A stretch of 64,000 nucleotides of DNA from Trichuris trichiura (taxonomy: Eukaryota; Nematoda; Enoplea; Trichinellida; Trichuridae): assembly GCA_037903355.1 (NCBI GenBank), contig JBAJFE010000029.1, positions 248,001-312,000 of the forward strand. The letters run 5' to 3'. A model generated the notes under the pieces. It was not told the DNA's origin and searched no databases. It saw only the letters and a list, made by a program, of their open reading frames with translations. Made by a program: the position numbers and the translations under genes. Positions 1-10,021 of this stretch are shown here, piece after piece (position 1 is the stretch's first letter; each line of letters begins with the position of its first letter).

Positions 1-34
1 ATCGATTTTCATAAGTCCTACGTTTAGAGAAGGC

Positions 35-1186
35 ATGCTGGCGGACCTGATAAATGCTTTGGACGCGGCTTTGGAACATTGCACGAACGACTGTTTAAAC
101 GCAGTGATACAGAAGATGGTAGAAGTTGGAAAATTAATAGGAAGCGAATCTCCCCTTCCTAAAGAGCTGTTGTTGGGACAGCAGGAGTCACTTGAATGTA
201 TGCTCGATAAGATGAACCGCCTTTTGGAAATGGAAGCCGAGTGCAAAGCACCTTGCGCTTTATGTGCCATAGAATTCATTGCAAGAATTGCAAAGTTCGT
301 ACCAGAATCGGTTGAACTTTTACGGGAGCACATGGAAACGTCATTTGCGACTCTGCTGGCTTGGAATGATAGCCGCGTTTCGGAACATGCTTGCTGGTTG
401 TTGTTAACAATCATTGATCATAATTTGTTAAAGCGATGGTCAGAAAATTTGCCGGAGAAAAAAGAGTTGTGGAATAATTTTTTGACGCTTTTGCAAAGCG
501 GCAATTCGCAGGCTGAATTGTTGCTCCAGAAAATGTTCACTTTTCCGGGCTCAGTTGCAGTATTATTTTCCGCTATCGATGATTTCGATATTCAGTCGAC
601 GCTTGCTTCGCATCTATGCAACGCTGTGAAGTTAAAACAGTTGCATAATTCAAACTTGTGCCCATTGGTCTCTTATCTCTCCAAAATGGTTTCGCGTCTG
701 AACGACAACTGCGAAGACGAAAGTTTCCTACGCACTCTTCGTCGGTTGGTGAAGGCTTTTTGCGTTGCAACTTCGGACGATAAAGGTCCATATTTTTCAA
801 TTAGAAGCAACGCATCTTTACTAACAGCTGTTGTTGATATTTTACGTCAAATAGACGAGTTTGCCAAAAATGGAATTGACATTTACAAAAGAAAGCGTGA
901 CTTCGACGGGAAACCGAACGGGCAGAACGAAAATCCGGCGAGTGGATTGAAACAGTGCTGCATAAGATTAATTGCCAATCTTACATGCGACCATCATGGC
1001 AATTGCGTGCTAGCTAGGAAACTTGGCGTTTTGCCCATAGTTTTGGAAAGTACAAGATTTGATTGTTGCAATTTATTCATGACTCAATGGGCCGTATTTG
1101 CTTTAAGAAATATGATGAAAGAAGATGCCGGATGTAGAGAGTTTGTCAGCTCCATGGAACCTTCAGCGCCAATGAAACTTGATTAA
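35..1186 (+). CDS. ATXN10: Ataxin-10 homologue
   Basis: The frame encodes 383 residues, mostly helical, armadillo-like. The last ~80 residues carry the ataxin-10 C-terminal domain: a basic segment leading into RLIANLTCDHHGN, then LGVLPIVLESTRFDCCN and MTQWAVFALRNMM, which matches the family pattern of RLIGNL..., GIPLVL and EWAIFAIRNL. In other animals ataxin-10 is a cytoplasmic solenoid protein linked to cytokinesis and cilia. The start chosen is the first ATG after a possible splice acceptor (tttag at about 23-27), so an upstream exon, or a trans-splice site, may lie outside or at the window edge. The protein is somewhat shorter than vertebrate ataxin-10 (about 475 residues). A polyadenylation signal follows 48 bases after the stop. 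Confidence 0.82.
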   Translation: MLADLINALDAALEHCTNDCLNAVIQKMVEVGKLIGSESPLPKELLLGQQESLECMLDKMNRLLEMEAECKAPCALCAIEFIARIAKFVPESVELLREHMETSFATLLAWNDSRVSEHACWLLLTIIDHNLLKRWSENLPEKKELWNNFLTLLQSGNSQAELLLQKMFTFPGSVAVLFSAIDDFDIQSTLASHLCNAVKLKQLHNSNLCPLVSYLSKMVSRLNDNCEDESFLRTLRRLVKAFCVATSDDKGPYFSIRSNASLLTAVVDILRQIDEFAKNGIDIYKRKRDFDGKPNGQNENPASGLKQCCIRLIANLTCDHHGNCVLARKLGVLPIVLESTRFDCCNLFMTQWAVFALRNMMKEDAGCREFVSSMEPSAPMKLD

Positions 1187-1233
1187 GCTTGTTTCGTTGT
1201 AACGACGCTGTTTTGTTCTCCAATAGGCGCGTC

Positions 1234-1239
1234 AATAAA
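1234..1239 (+). terminator. Polyadenylation signal of ATXN10
   Basis: A canonical AATAAA lies 48 bases downstream of the ataxin-10 stop codon, with no other gene on this strand nearby. Confidence 0.6.
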
Positions 1240-1763
1240 AAAAACACCCTTTTTATACGTTAAATAGTGAACAGAGACCGCCAAACGCCAATAAGTGCTT
1301 GCCATGCTGTACTAGTATAGTTAGGTTTGAAGAGTTTACAGTAAACCCAAATAAGTTCGAGGCAACTTAAGACTGAACGACAAATTAAAAGGCAAAGCAT
1401 ACCCACACTTGACGGAAAGAATTGTTTGCACATTGAACAATATTGCTAGTGCACGCCAACAACGCAAGTTAAATGTAAATTTACTTGAAAGCATCTAGTA
1501 CCGGTATAGAACAGTTGATACCAGTCAGTTGCCTTGCCGCTTCGCACTCTACAACAAGGAATTTTGAAAAAGGCTACAAATCGTTGCAGCAAAAAATAAC
1601 CGCTTTCTTGCAGCACTGTTATAGCATGAAGAATTGAATAGTAGAACAGGAACAACAAATTCCTCTTAGCTACACGTGCTCTAATCAACGTTTGCCATCT
1701 CAGCAACAACGTAATCTAACGAAACGTCAAAAAGCAAGGACGTGGCAATAGTGAGATCCAAAT
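1240..1763. other. Spacer between ATXN10 and PP4c
   Basis: The two genes converge here. I see no coding signal beyond short chance frames. The part nearest 1763 must hold the 3' UTR of the PP4 gene on the minus strand. Confidence 0.5.
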
Positions 1764-2693
1764 TCAAAGGAAATAATCCGGTTGCGGCTTTTTCGTTGGC
1801 ATGGGACGGTTTTCTTGAGGCGCAGCTTCAAAAATCGTGAATTCTCTTTGCAAGTCTTCGTCCAACTCCAGAATGGCTGCCACATTTCCACAACGATAGC
1901 AATAGTTGGGAGCTGACCAGACCGTTAGTACAGTATTGTTAAAGTGCCACTTGAAGCCTTCCATTACGAGCTGGTGAGCGCGGCAGATCAAGTCGACCGA
2001 GTTGGTTTGGCAAAATTGTTGTACAACTTCGCTGCCGAACAAATAACCCGCTCCTCTTGGAGATACACCCCAGCCTTGCGTATCCTCGGGATCAGACCAT
2101 AAGAGATCACACATTGGACCGTCATGGGGTACTTCCTGTTTTCTGTCAATAGATCGGATTTGATCCAATGTTTGGATGCTTGGAGAGAGGCCACCATGTA
2201 CGCAAAAAATTTTGTTGTCTATAACCGCTGAAAGGCTCAGATAATCAAACACTTCCGTACAATATCTCCACACGGAAGAAGTTCCATACTTCCGAAGACA
2301 CTCGTCGTAGAATCCGTATACTTGCGTAATTTGTCGGCTTTCGTGGTTGCCTCGAATGAGCATTATTCGATCGGGATAGCGCACCTTGTAAGCCAACAAC
2401 AAAAGGAACGTTTCTACGCTGTAGAAGCCGCGATCAACAAAATCACCCAAAAATAAATAGCTTGTATGCGGCATCTGTCCGCCTACAGTCAGTAATTCTT
2501 TTAAATCGTAAAACTGCCCATGAATGTCGCCGCATACGGTTACCGGAGCATCCACTTGTTGCACGTTACTTTCTTCAACCAAAATCTCGCGAGCCTTACC
2601 GCACAGCTCCTTTACTTCCGCTTCGGTAATCAGCTCGCATTTGCTTAACTTCTCTATCTGCCTGTCAAGATCGCTACGACAGCTTGCTTCCAT
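1764..2693 (-). CDS. PPP4C: Protein phosphatase 4 catalytic subunit
   Basis: A 309-residue serine/threonine phosphatase of the PPP family (PP4 in other animals is about 307). The metal- and phosphate-binding motifs are all present in order: GDIHGQ, GDFVDRG, RGNHESR, HGG near the middle and [11 protein letters not shown] near the end. The C-terminus is DYFL, the carboxymethylated tail of PP2A/PP4/PP6, and the [16 protein letters not shown] and [13 protein letters not shown] segments point to PP4. The enzyme works in centrosome, DNA-damage and splicing-related complexes. The reading frame stays open for 88 codons upstream of the chosen ATG, but the PP4 N-terminus ([16 protein letters not shown]) begins at 2693. 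The coding region has no intron, unlike most genes in this window. Confidence 0.95.
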   Translation of the reverse strand: MEASCRSDLDRQIEKLSKCELITEAEVKELCGKAREILVEESNVQQVDAPVTVCGDIHGQFYDLKELLTVGGQMPHTSYLFLGDFVDRGFYSVETFLLLLAYKVRYPDRIMLIRGNHESRQITQVYGFYDECLRKYGTSSVWRYCTEVFDYLSLSAVIDNKIFCVHGGLSPSIQTLDQIRSIDRKQEVPHDGPMCDLLWSDPEDTQGWGVSPRGAGYLFGSEVVQQFCQTNSVDLICRAHQLVMEGFKWHFNNTVLTVWSAPNYCYRCGNVAAILELDEDLQREFTIFEAAPQENRPMPTKKPQPDYFL

Positions 2694-3115
2694 AATGCTA
2701 ACAATAAGAACTTCAACCAATGACGCACAAAAAATACAGTACGTAAAGTATCTACAAGGACCATTGGAGTACGGTAGAGGCAAGCTACTTCCTGAATCAA
2801 GTGCACGACATTGAATAGTGGTGAATTTCTTTAATCTTGGGAGACAAGAAATAATGCACAAGCAACGACAATACATCAGAATGATGTATTGAAGACTAGA
2901 TTGTTTCGGCTGAAGATAACAAGCAAACAGTTCCCCCAGTTGACTACTTATGGTCAACTAGGGCGACTTGAAGCGAATGAAACACGTTCAGCGGTAAATG
3001 CGCCCTGACCTTACATTTCACTGTCACTGCGAGCGGCCAACCGTATTGCGGGTACGCTTTAACTAAACTTAGATTTACCTCGTGAAAGAAGCACACATGT
3101 GACGTTCAAGTGGAG
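2694..3115. other. Upstream region of PP4c and 3' end of DPAGT1
   Basis: This stretch lies between the start of the PP4 gene and the stop of DPAGT1, both on the minus strand. Most of it should be the promoter/5' UTR of PP4c and the DPAGT1 3' UTR. I see no separate gene. An open frame continuing the PP4 frame to 2957 is judged to be 5' UTR. Confidence 0.4.
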
Positions 3116-5271
3116 TCATTCGACCACATTAAAGAAGAATTTAGCTAAATAAAAACGCAGAAAAAATGCAAATAAGCTGCTGATCACCTGAAGCGAAAGG
3201 GTTGATAAAAGTTAGCCAAAATCGGTGCAACGTACTTGCAAGGAAATGAGCAACAGCGCCAAACACTTTTCGTGCATTGGACCGAACAATTTCAGCGCCA
3301 AATTAATCAACGTAAAGTTGCTGCATTCCAAGACAGTTTCGTCGCCCTCTATCTTTTTCCTTACTGCAACCAATCCGAACTTTTCGAAGAAGCTGAGAGT
3401 TTTACTGCCAAACTGGGTGAGCTCGTTCGCTTTGAACTGCGCAACACTGTAAGTCAGGCGATCGGTGCTTTCGTCGTATCTGCAAAAAGAAAAAACAACA
3501 TGCAAACTCTTGAGGCTCCGCAATTCGTGCAACTTTGGCAAACGATGTCTGGGACAAGGAATGACGTGAAACAATTGCGGCAACGAAAGCAAGAAGTTCA
3601 ACACTTGCGGCATGAAGAACAACAACAGCGTTTTGCTAAAGTGACCCAATATCCCAACTACGGCGAACAGCATACCGGAAAAATAGCAGAAAGTGTCACC
3701 TACGAACACTCTTGCTGGATACCTAAAACCAAGCACGATAAACCGCGGGAAAAGGTCGTCAAAAATTTCCCTTCGTGACTGTGACAAATTATTAATATTT
3801 AAAGTGGGCTTTGTGAAGCACAAGTCTTAAGCCAGGCAACTGCTTTATTAAAATAAATCATTTTGGAAGCGTGAAACTGAACAAGTACCTGCTTTACGGT
3901 TACTGAAACTTCAAAGCCTTACTTCTTTCGTCTCACTTGCGAATTTTAGAAGTTATGAATTAAGTCTCCTAGCCTTCCTACTGGCATACTGTAAATTTTC
4001 CAGCCATCCCATCTTGCCTCCACCTAAATCTAAACATAAATATAAGGCTTTTATTTCGGCGTAGGCTTAAGTAAGGGCAGAACAAGTGGACTACAGTGCT
4101 CGCCAGTAAGTGGAGAACAGCACGGCTGCATCCTTGGCTGGACGGAACCTGCATTTCTCCAACAGTGGGGCGGCTAAATCACAATATCCGAAATCAAACC
4201 AGCAGAGCCCGTTCAGTACATCAAAAGATTTTTTAAGCAATTTAAGCCAAAGCAAGTAATTAGTAAATTAAGAAGGAGAAAGCTGGTTACTTTGCTTACC
4301 AGTTCCAACGTAGCAAAACTGTACTTGTAAAAACGTAAGGTACTGTAAAATAGAGACTGAACAGATGAAAAGATAGCTGAGATTCAAGTCCTAAAAGGAA
4401 AATTCTTTTAGAAACCTCAAAGTAACAAGACGACTTACTCAAAATCTGAATGATGTTGAATGCTATGATCGAAAGAGCAATAACCAGCGACTGGCCAACT
4501 TCCAGCCCATTAATGCCTGCGTATATGTTAATTGCGTTCGTACAAAACACAGCAAGCATGCCTATGTAAGCATAATACAAAATGCCTGGAATACAGAAGA
4601 GTTTAAACGCACGACTGCCTTGGAAGTATGTTCACCTAAATTGAAAACTGCTCCAAATATGGGTTGCAGTTGAATTGGAACAGCGACGGATGTTGAGTTG
4701 GAATTCACCGCATAAACCATTAGCAAAGGTAGTGTCGCAATACTGGGCAGCAGAAGCTTGTGGCGCCACTTCAAATTTAATATGTCGTCCGCAAAGCCCA
4801 AGAATATCATGCTACAGATGGACAGGACACCGGACAAGAATTCCACAAACTAAATCATTCAAAATCGGAAAGAGCAAGTCAGCTGTTAAATTAAGCCATA
4901 TAAGCTAGTCGGAATGATAAATAAGGTATTATTTTTAGCATCTTACCCTGTGGTAAGGAAACATTGGCTCGCTATCGTATATCCATCTATAGAAAGGAGC
5001 GGGAATAAACAGGAATAATATAATCATGTAAATGGCTGCAGTGACAACACCCATTGGCTGTGGTCTACAAATATGACGCAAAATAGTTCATTTTCCATTG
5101 AGCATTTTGGTCTTACATCATGCTACGACTCTTCTTGCACATATCTGTTCCTTGCATTCTTAATTTTGCAAATAACTTGGAAAATTCTTTGACTAAACTG
5201 TTCGCCAGCAGTGCACCACCAGCTGACAGCGACATGTTGTACATCAACGGAACGACCGGGACAGATTCCAT
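3116..5271 (-). CDS. DPAGT1: UDP-GlcNAc:dolichyl-phosphate GlcNAc-1-phosphotransferase
   Basis: This ER multi-pass enzyme makes the first step of N-glycan assembly, moving GlcNAc-1-phosphate onto dolichyl phosphate. Seven exons join in frame to about 427 residues (human 408): 5271-5117, 5064-4947, 4849-4636, 4585-4439, 4390-4300, 3722-3236 and 3187-3116. Family motifs are clear: [20 protein letters not shown] with [67 protein letters not shown] and IPCPRHRLP. The catalytic aspartates and the NAINI/GxNGLE loop are intact. The short final exon supplies the last membrane segment and was found because the preceding frame ends without it. About 14 residues after the PRHR motif have no counterpart in vertebrate proteins. 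The start ATG is inferred; upstream ATGs exist in frame. Confidence 0.92.
3990..4110 (+). repeat. Dispersed repeat copy in DPAGT1 intron
   Basis: This stretch resembles 51945-52060: both have cagccatcc followed by a C/T-rich run, a run beginning ctaaa, then a segment ending in aagggcagaac or gagggcagaac. Each copy ends in a short inverted motif around cttaag/cttaaa. The family is not recognised. Confidence 0.35.
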
Positions 5272-5840
5272 GTTTTTCAAAAAACACACTACCTGAAATT
5301 TAGTTACCAAATAAAACTCAGGTTCAATTGCTTACTGTCACTTACCATTCTCTTCATTTCCATCGAAATTAAAGCTTTATAATGAACGAGTTCGTAATTT
5401 TTTTCTTTTTGAAATATAAACAAGACACTTTACTTCCTTTTTTACAGTGCGCTATTTTTAAAAAATTAAGCTTATTTTGCCTGGAAATCCGGTCTTACTG
5501 TTGTGCAGCTACTACGAATATGGCAGCTTACTATTGTAGTCAGGGCACATGATTTCAAGATGCAAGCTAATGCCGAAACGAGTTATCCAAAGATTTAGAA
5601 GCTAAAATAATTAATGCGTTTGTACGTCAATGAGAAACCTCAAATAGGCGAATAAGAAAACGTAAATAAGATAGACGCAAACAAATAAACAAGTCTTCTG
5701 CAATCATAATATTTACAGGAGCAACGTCAGCAACGGACAAAGCTTATTTTCCGGCATAAAAACCAACACAACGAATCAATATGACTTTGAGCATTCACTT
5801 AGCCAAAAAACGACGCGAATGCGAGGCAGGCTATTTCTCT
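5272..5840. other. Spacer between DPAGT1 and TTI1
   Basis: AT-rich sequence with no coding signal that I can support. It should include the promoter of DPAGT1 and the 3' UTR of TTI1, since both genes run on the minus strand. Confidence 0.45.
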
Positions 5841-8800
5841 TTACATTAGCGACTTCATTTTCTTCATTCCGGATTCCGCGAGCTCTCTTAGCTTTTTCGG
5901 TTGGTCCTTATTAACGTAAGGCTGACAGGCTGCCACACAAGCTGTCACTTGCTCTTTAGGCAATTCTAAACATTTGCATACGTCGGCCAGTCCGTTGAGC
6001 AATTCAAATTGTAAAGAAAAACGTGGGCTTTGTAGATAAGTCAAAGTGGCATTGCTGCTACAACCCGCCAGTTCATCTAACAATTTAGTCACAGTTGGTA
6101 AAGCTTCTTCTTGAAATCTTTTTGAATAGAATGAACCGCTATTATTTACCGCGGCTACAATTGCACGACAGCTGGCTGCTTTGGCAATGGGAGCGCCACT
6201 TTTGAATATGCTAATTAACGATGGCCAAATCTGGTGTAATATCGGTAGTAGGTCGTTCTGGAAGTTGGATAATGCTTCGACCGCAACGGCGAACGTTTTC
6301 ATTGAAATCAACTGCACAGGTATTGAATTAGCTCTGATCCAGCTACGAGCCCTCTTTAAGATATCCACCAACTTCCCCACGTACCACGGAGACTCTTTCT
6401 CGTCTTCTGGCTCTTCGCCACTTTCGTCTTCCGCAACATTTCTTCCTGCTTTGCATACTTGGCAAAAGGATAAAAAAGCTTGCCATAAACGAAGGACGAT
6501 TTCTTGATCTTCTTCGCTTTGATCGAGGATTAGCATAGCTTCCGTGATAAGAGGTGCAGTTTTATCTGCTTGAACAAGATCGATCTTTTTAAAAAGAGAT
6601 GCCAATACAGAGCAGACTTCCGGATATAAGGAATGATATCGTATGCGGATCAACAAAGATGATACCAAGTAGTCAATATTGTTTAAAATCAAAGAACAAA
6701 CTGAGCTTTCATCTAAAGCCACCGCAAACGAAGCCAATACCCGTTCAGCAGCTACTTTTGTCGCATGTTCGCCGGATAATGACAATGCAACGTAAAGGCC
6801 GGAAAGGAGATATGGTAGGAGATTCGATCTGAGCGCCAACGAACAACACCGCATTGTTTCTAATAAGAGAAGCATCCTCAGTAGAGGTATTCTGTTTGTG
6901 TCACTGAACTCCTCCAGTACGGCCTGCAAAGTTATCTCAGCAAAATCTGACGCAGCATCGTTACGATGCTTTAAAGCCCCGAGAAATGTTTTGTTCAACG
7001 CGTACAAAGCTTCCATCTTCAGCCGACCGTCCAATGTTTTCTGCAGTAATGCTTCGACCAGAAGCTGCAAATTAGAAAACGAACCAATCAAGCCAAGAGC
7101 GTCTTGGAGAAGTTCTTGAGCTCTCGGCTCCTCCGGAACAACTAGAACCACGCAACTGTCCGCTGGCGTCGAACTGCAAGTTTCTTTCGAAAGCAGTTCT
7201 TCCTCTACAATGTATTCGCTTACGGGGGAAAGCTTCATGGAAATACACTCAAGCATCGAGTTCACTGAAACAAGAATTCGCACTACATTGAAATATGAGA
7301 AAAAAATAACAATATTAACAGTTCACATACACTCAGTTCAAAACTCATTGTTTCATGACTTTATTACCGTATGTTTCCTTTAGCATTGATTATACACTCC
7401 GCTATGCTAGCTGAATGAGAAAAAAACTTAAGAAATAACTTGAGTTATCTACTCCAGTTAGAGTACTTTCCGGGATGTTCAATGATTAGCTTTATTTGCC
7501 CACCCATGGAGCCCGTTTAGGTTGAGTATAGGAGCTTTTACTGCATTTTGCTACTTTGAAGGTATCTTTATTACGGCTTCTCCCGTTAAGACTATAGTCT
7601 TAACGGGAGAAGCCGTAATAAAGATACCTTCAATATGAAAACGCACACTCCCGTACCAAAGCACCAGGTTTTCAAGACATTTTGCTACTTCTCATTAAAC
7701 GGGAATTCAGTAATAAATAGGAGCTTAAAGAAGTGGAACAAAAAAACTGCATTAACTAAAGAAAGCCTTCCGCTATTTGCGGTAGGCAGTGCAGTTGAAA
7801 TTAAGTTCAAATAATGCAAACAGGGCAACTATATGTTTTTTTAATTTATAAGTGTTCGCAGGTAATCTTGGGTATAAAAGGTAAAAGCTAAATATTACCC
7901 AATTTTTCAACGTGACTTTCGCAAAGGCTAAACTGTCGCATGCCTTCTGGGCCGAGTAAAGCAATATAACCACATAATAATTGATATTCCATTTGCTGTT
8001 GAGACGAAAAAACGTTCTGGCTGGCGCAGGGTAGTCGGTCGCAACATTCCAACAGTTTAAAGGCAATTTGTGGCTGAAACTTTTCCCTGTAAAGTTGATT
8101 CGTAGCTCGGCGAACAGCTTCGGCAACGCTGTAATCTGCGTCGTATGATAAAGTTGCCACAACGTCCAACAGACGGCCCTGACAAGAACTCATAACGTCA
8201 GGTAAATTCAACAGCAGTAAAGCTGACTGGACGCCCAACGTCCGTCTAATCTCGCGATTTACATTGCTCGAATGACGTGCAGTCAAAGCATACATGGACG
8301 ATTCCAGCATTTTGGCAGCGGCACACTTCCATTGATCAGGTTTGCTCTTTTCAAAGGGAATCATCGATTGAAGCATTTCGAACAGCAAACAAAGGTAATC
8401 GACCAAATTCGACTGGGCTTGTTCCTCTTTTTGAAGCAGCAATTCGAAAACTGCCCGACATGCACCAGGGAAAACGGAACCCAGTACGGTGGGACTACGG
8501 CACAGCAACTTTTTCAGACAAAAAATAATATGCGCCGCTTTGGAGTCCTTGTAAACTTTAGTCCATGTAAGTAGAATGTGCACAACGTGCGCTACCACTG
8601 GTAGATTAGCGACTCCCATCTCTTCAAACAGCTTTTCATCTAAAAGCGGTGTTGTGAACTCAAAGTGAACCCGTACATTGGACATTCAACAAAAAGTAGA
8701 AAGTTCGCCAAAACGTCATGTTACGTTCTCAAGCGATTAGTTCATGGTAACACAACAAAACTGTAAAGCTATAAACGCTCATACACTTACCCATAGTGCG

Positions 8801-9055
8801 AAAAATCATGCTCAGACTAGACAGCAATCCGCTGGCGGTATCACTATCCAAAGTCTTCACTACAATTGTCTTCGAAGAGCTGCTGCTGGAGAAGCAAGCA
8901 AAAATGTCTAACACCTTTAAGGCAATTGAGACGTCGTCAATCACTCCATGCTTCTTTATTGCATCTATGAATCTTAACAAAGAAGCCACTTCCTCCCTGG
9001 TGTCAATTGACCTGCTCGGGCCTTGCTGGACTTTTGACATTCTCGTTGACATCAT
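5841..9055 (-). CDS. TTI1: TTI1-like HEAT-repeat protein (TTT complex)
   Basis: With TELO2 and TTI2, TTI1 forms a co-chaperone that stabilises PIKK kinases such as mTOR, ATM and ATR. The last exon (7264-5841) is nearly all HEAT-like helices. It matches the TTI1 C-terminus, with LPILHQIWPSLISIFKSGAP, FYSKRFQEEALPTVTKLL, SLQFELLNGLADVCKCLEL and KKLRELAESGMKK in the expected order, after an acidic stretch (EDESGEEPEDEKES). It joins the exon ending at 7899 through a donor gtaata and an acceptor tttcag, in phase 1. A third exon (9055-8791, donor gtaagt) lies upstream. Its phase does not match any acceptor I can find before the frame opening at 8685, so either a small exon is missed, there is an error, or the gene starts at 8685. 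The total is about 820 residues against 1,089 in human. Open alternatives concern only the N-terminal half. Confidence 0.78.
7556..7633. repeat. Perfect 78-bp palindrome in TTI1 intron
   Basis: Two 39-base arms are exact reverse complements with no spacer; the centre is gactatagtc at 7594/7595. It lies in the intron between the last two TTI1 exons. The motif ttttgctactt occurs just outside the left arm and again at about 7680, and aggagctt occurs at about 7528 and 7720, so the palindrome may be the core of a longer foldback or MITE-type insertion. Confidence 0.9.
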
Positions 9056-9082
9056 TTTTCGGTTATCTAATACTACTTTCAA

Positions 9083-9979
9083 ATTTTCACTTGCTTTTCA
9101 TAGATCATTTCTCAAGACAAAGGGTAATAGAAAATTGATTGTACTAAATTTGCGTTTGGTACAGTTCTGCGATCAGAAGGTACACGAAAAAAACAAACAC
9201 TTTACCTTTTGCCCAGCAAAGTGAACACTAACTTAGAGACGCAGAGAAAGCATAAAAGTTTCTTCTTAAAAAAGTTAGCGGATTTTCATAACGTAAACAA
9301 TTTATATGCTTGAACACACGATGTTTCCTAACGGGATTCTATTTTACATTTATTGAGCTTTTCTAACTAGCACATATGCTGACCGACTCATTGGCGGAGG
9401 GTTAAAAACTGATTCCATAAAGTCTCAAAAGCGTTTCAACCCGCAGTGCGGTTGCCTTCCACACAAGCGCAACAAATCGATCTATTGCCCACGACTATAC
9501 TGTTCACTTTTTGAATTTAAGTTATCACACACAAGGAGTTTTCGTATCTTTGCAAAACTTGGCCGTATTTCAGCTCCCGTCAATAAGTTATTTTCTCGTG
9601 ATTACAGAGACTTGGTGAGTCATTCTGATTTTTTCCTAATTCATCAGAGCTATTTTAAATGCTAACCGGCAATGAAAACCCTTTAGCTTCACGTACAGCT
9701 AGCAAGAATGACTAAGCCTGAAGTGGATGCAAAGTGCCAATCAAAAGGTTCATGAATAGGATTGCTTCAACTGGGCGCAGCAGAAAACACAAAGAACAAG
9801 GGTGTTCTATGCTAAGACTTACAACGTGTTGCATAGGCACTAGATTTTCTTTCTATAACAGCCGCTGAAAACGTAAGGCTTTACAAAACATGAATTTATT
9901 GAATGCGTCAGGCCTGCTTTAATGGGAGTGAATTTGCATGTTTACAACATTCACACCTCTCTACACTTCGTGTCGAGAA
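9083..9979. other. Spacer and upstream region of family copy 1
   Basis: No gene is visible. From about 9100 onward it is the unit-specific spacer also found before copies 2 and 3, so it belongs to the tandem array. It also must hold the TTI1 promoter on the minus strand. Confidence 0.5.
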
Positions 9980-9987
9980 TATATAAA
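9980..9987 (+). promoter_or_regulatory. TATA box of family copy 1
   Basis: TATATAAA lies 35 bases before the start codon region, followed by the segment gagtcactgttgaagcat that is shared with copies 2 and 3. Spacing to the ATG is almost the same in all three copies, which supports a strong conserved core promoter with a very short 5' UTR. Confidence 0.75.
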
Positions 9988-10021
9988 CGCGCAACGTTAA
10001 AAAAAGAGTCACTGTTGAAGC

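Noticed and set aside
3236..3778. 180-codon plus-strand frame
   Set aside because: It is the antisense of the large DPAGT1 exon, whose minus-strand frame has clear family motifs.
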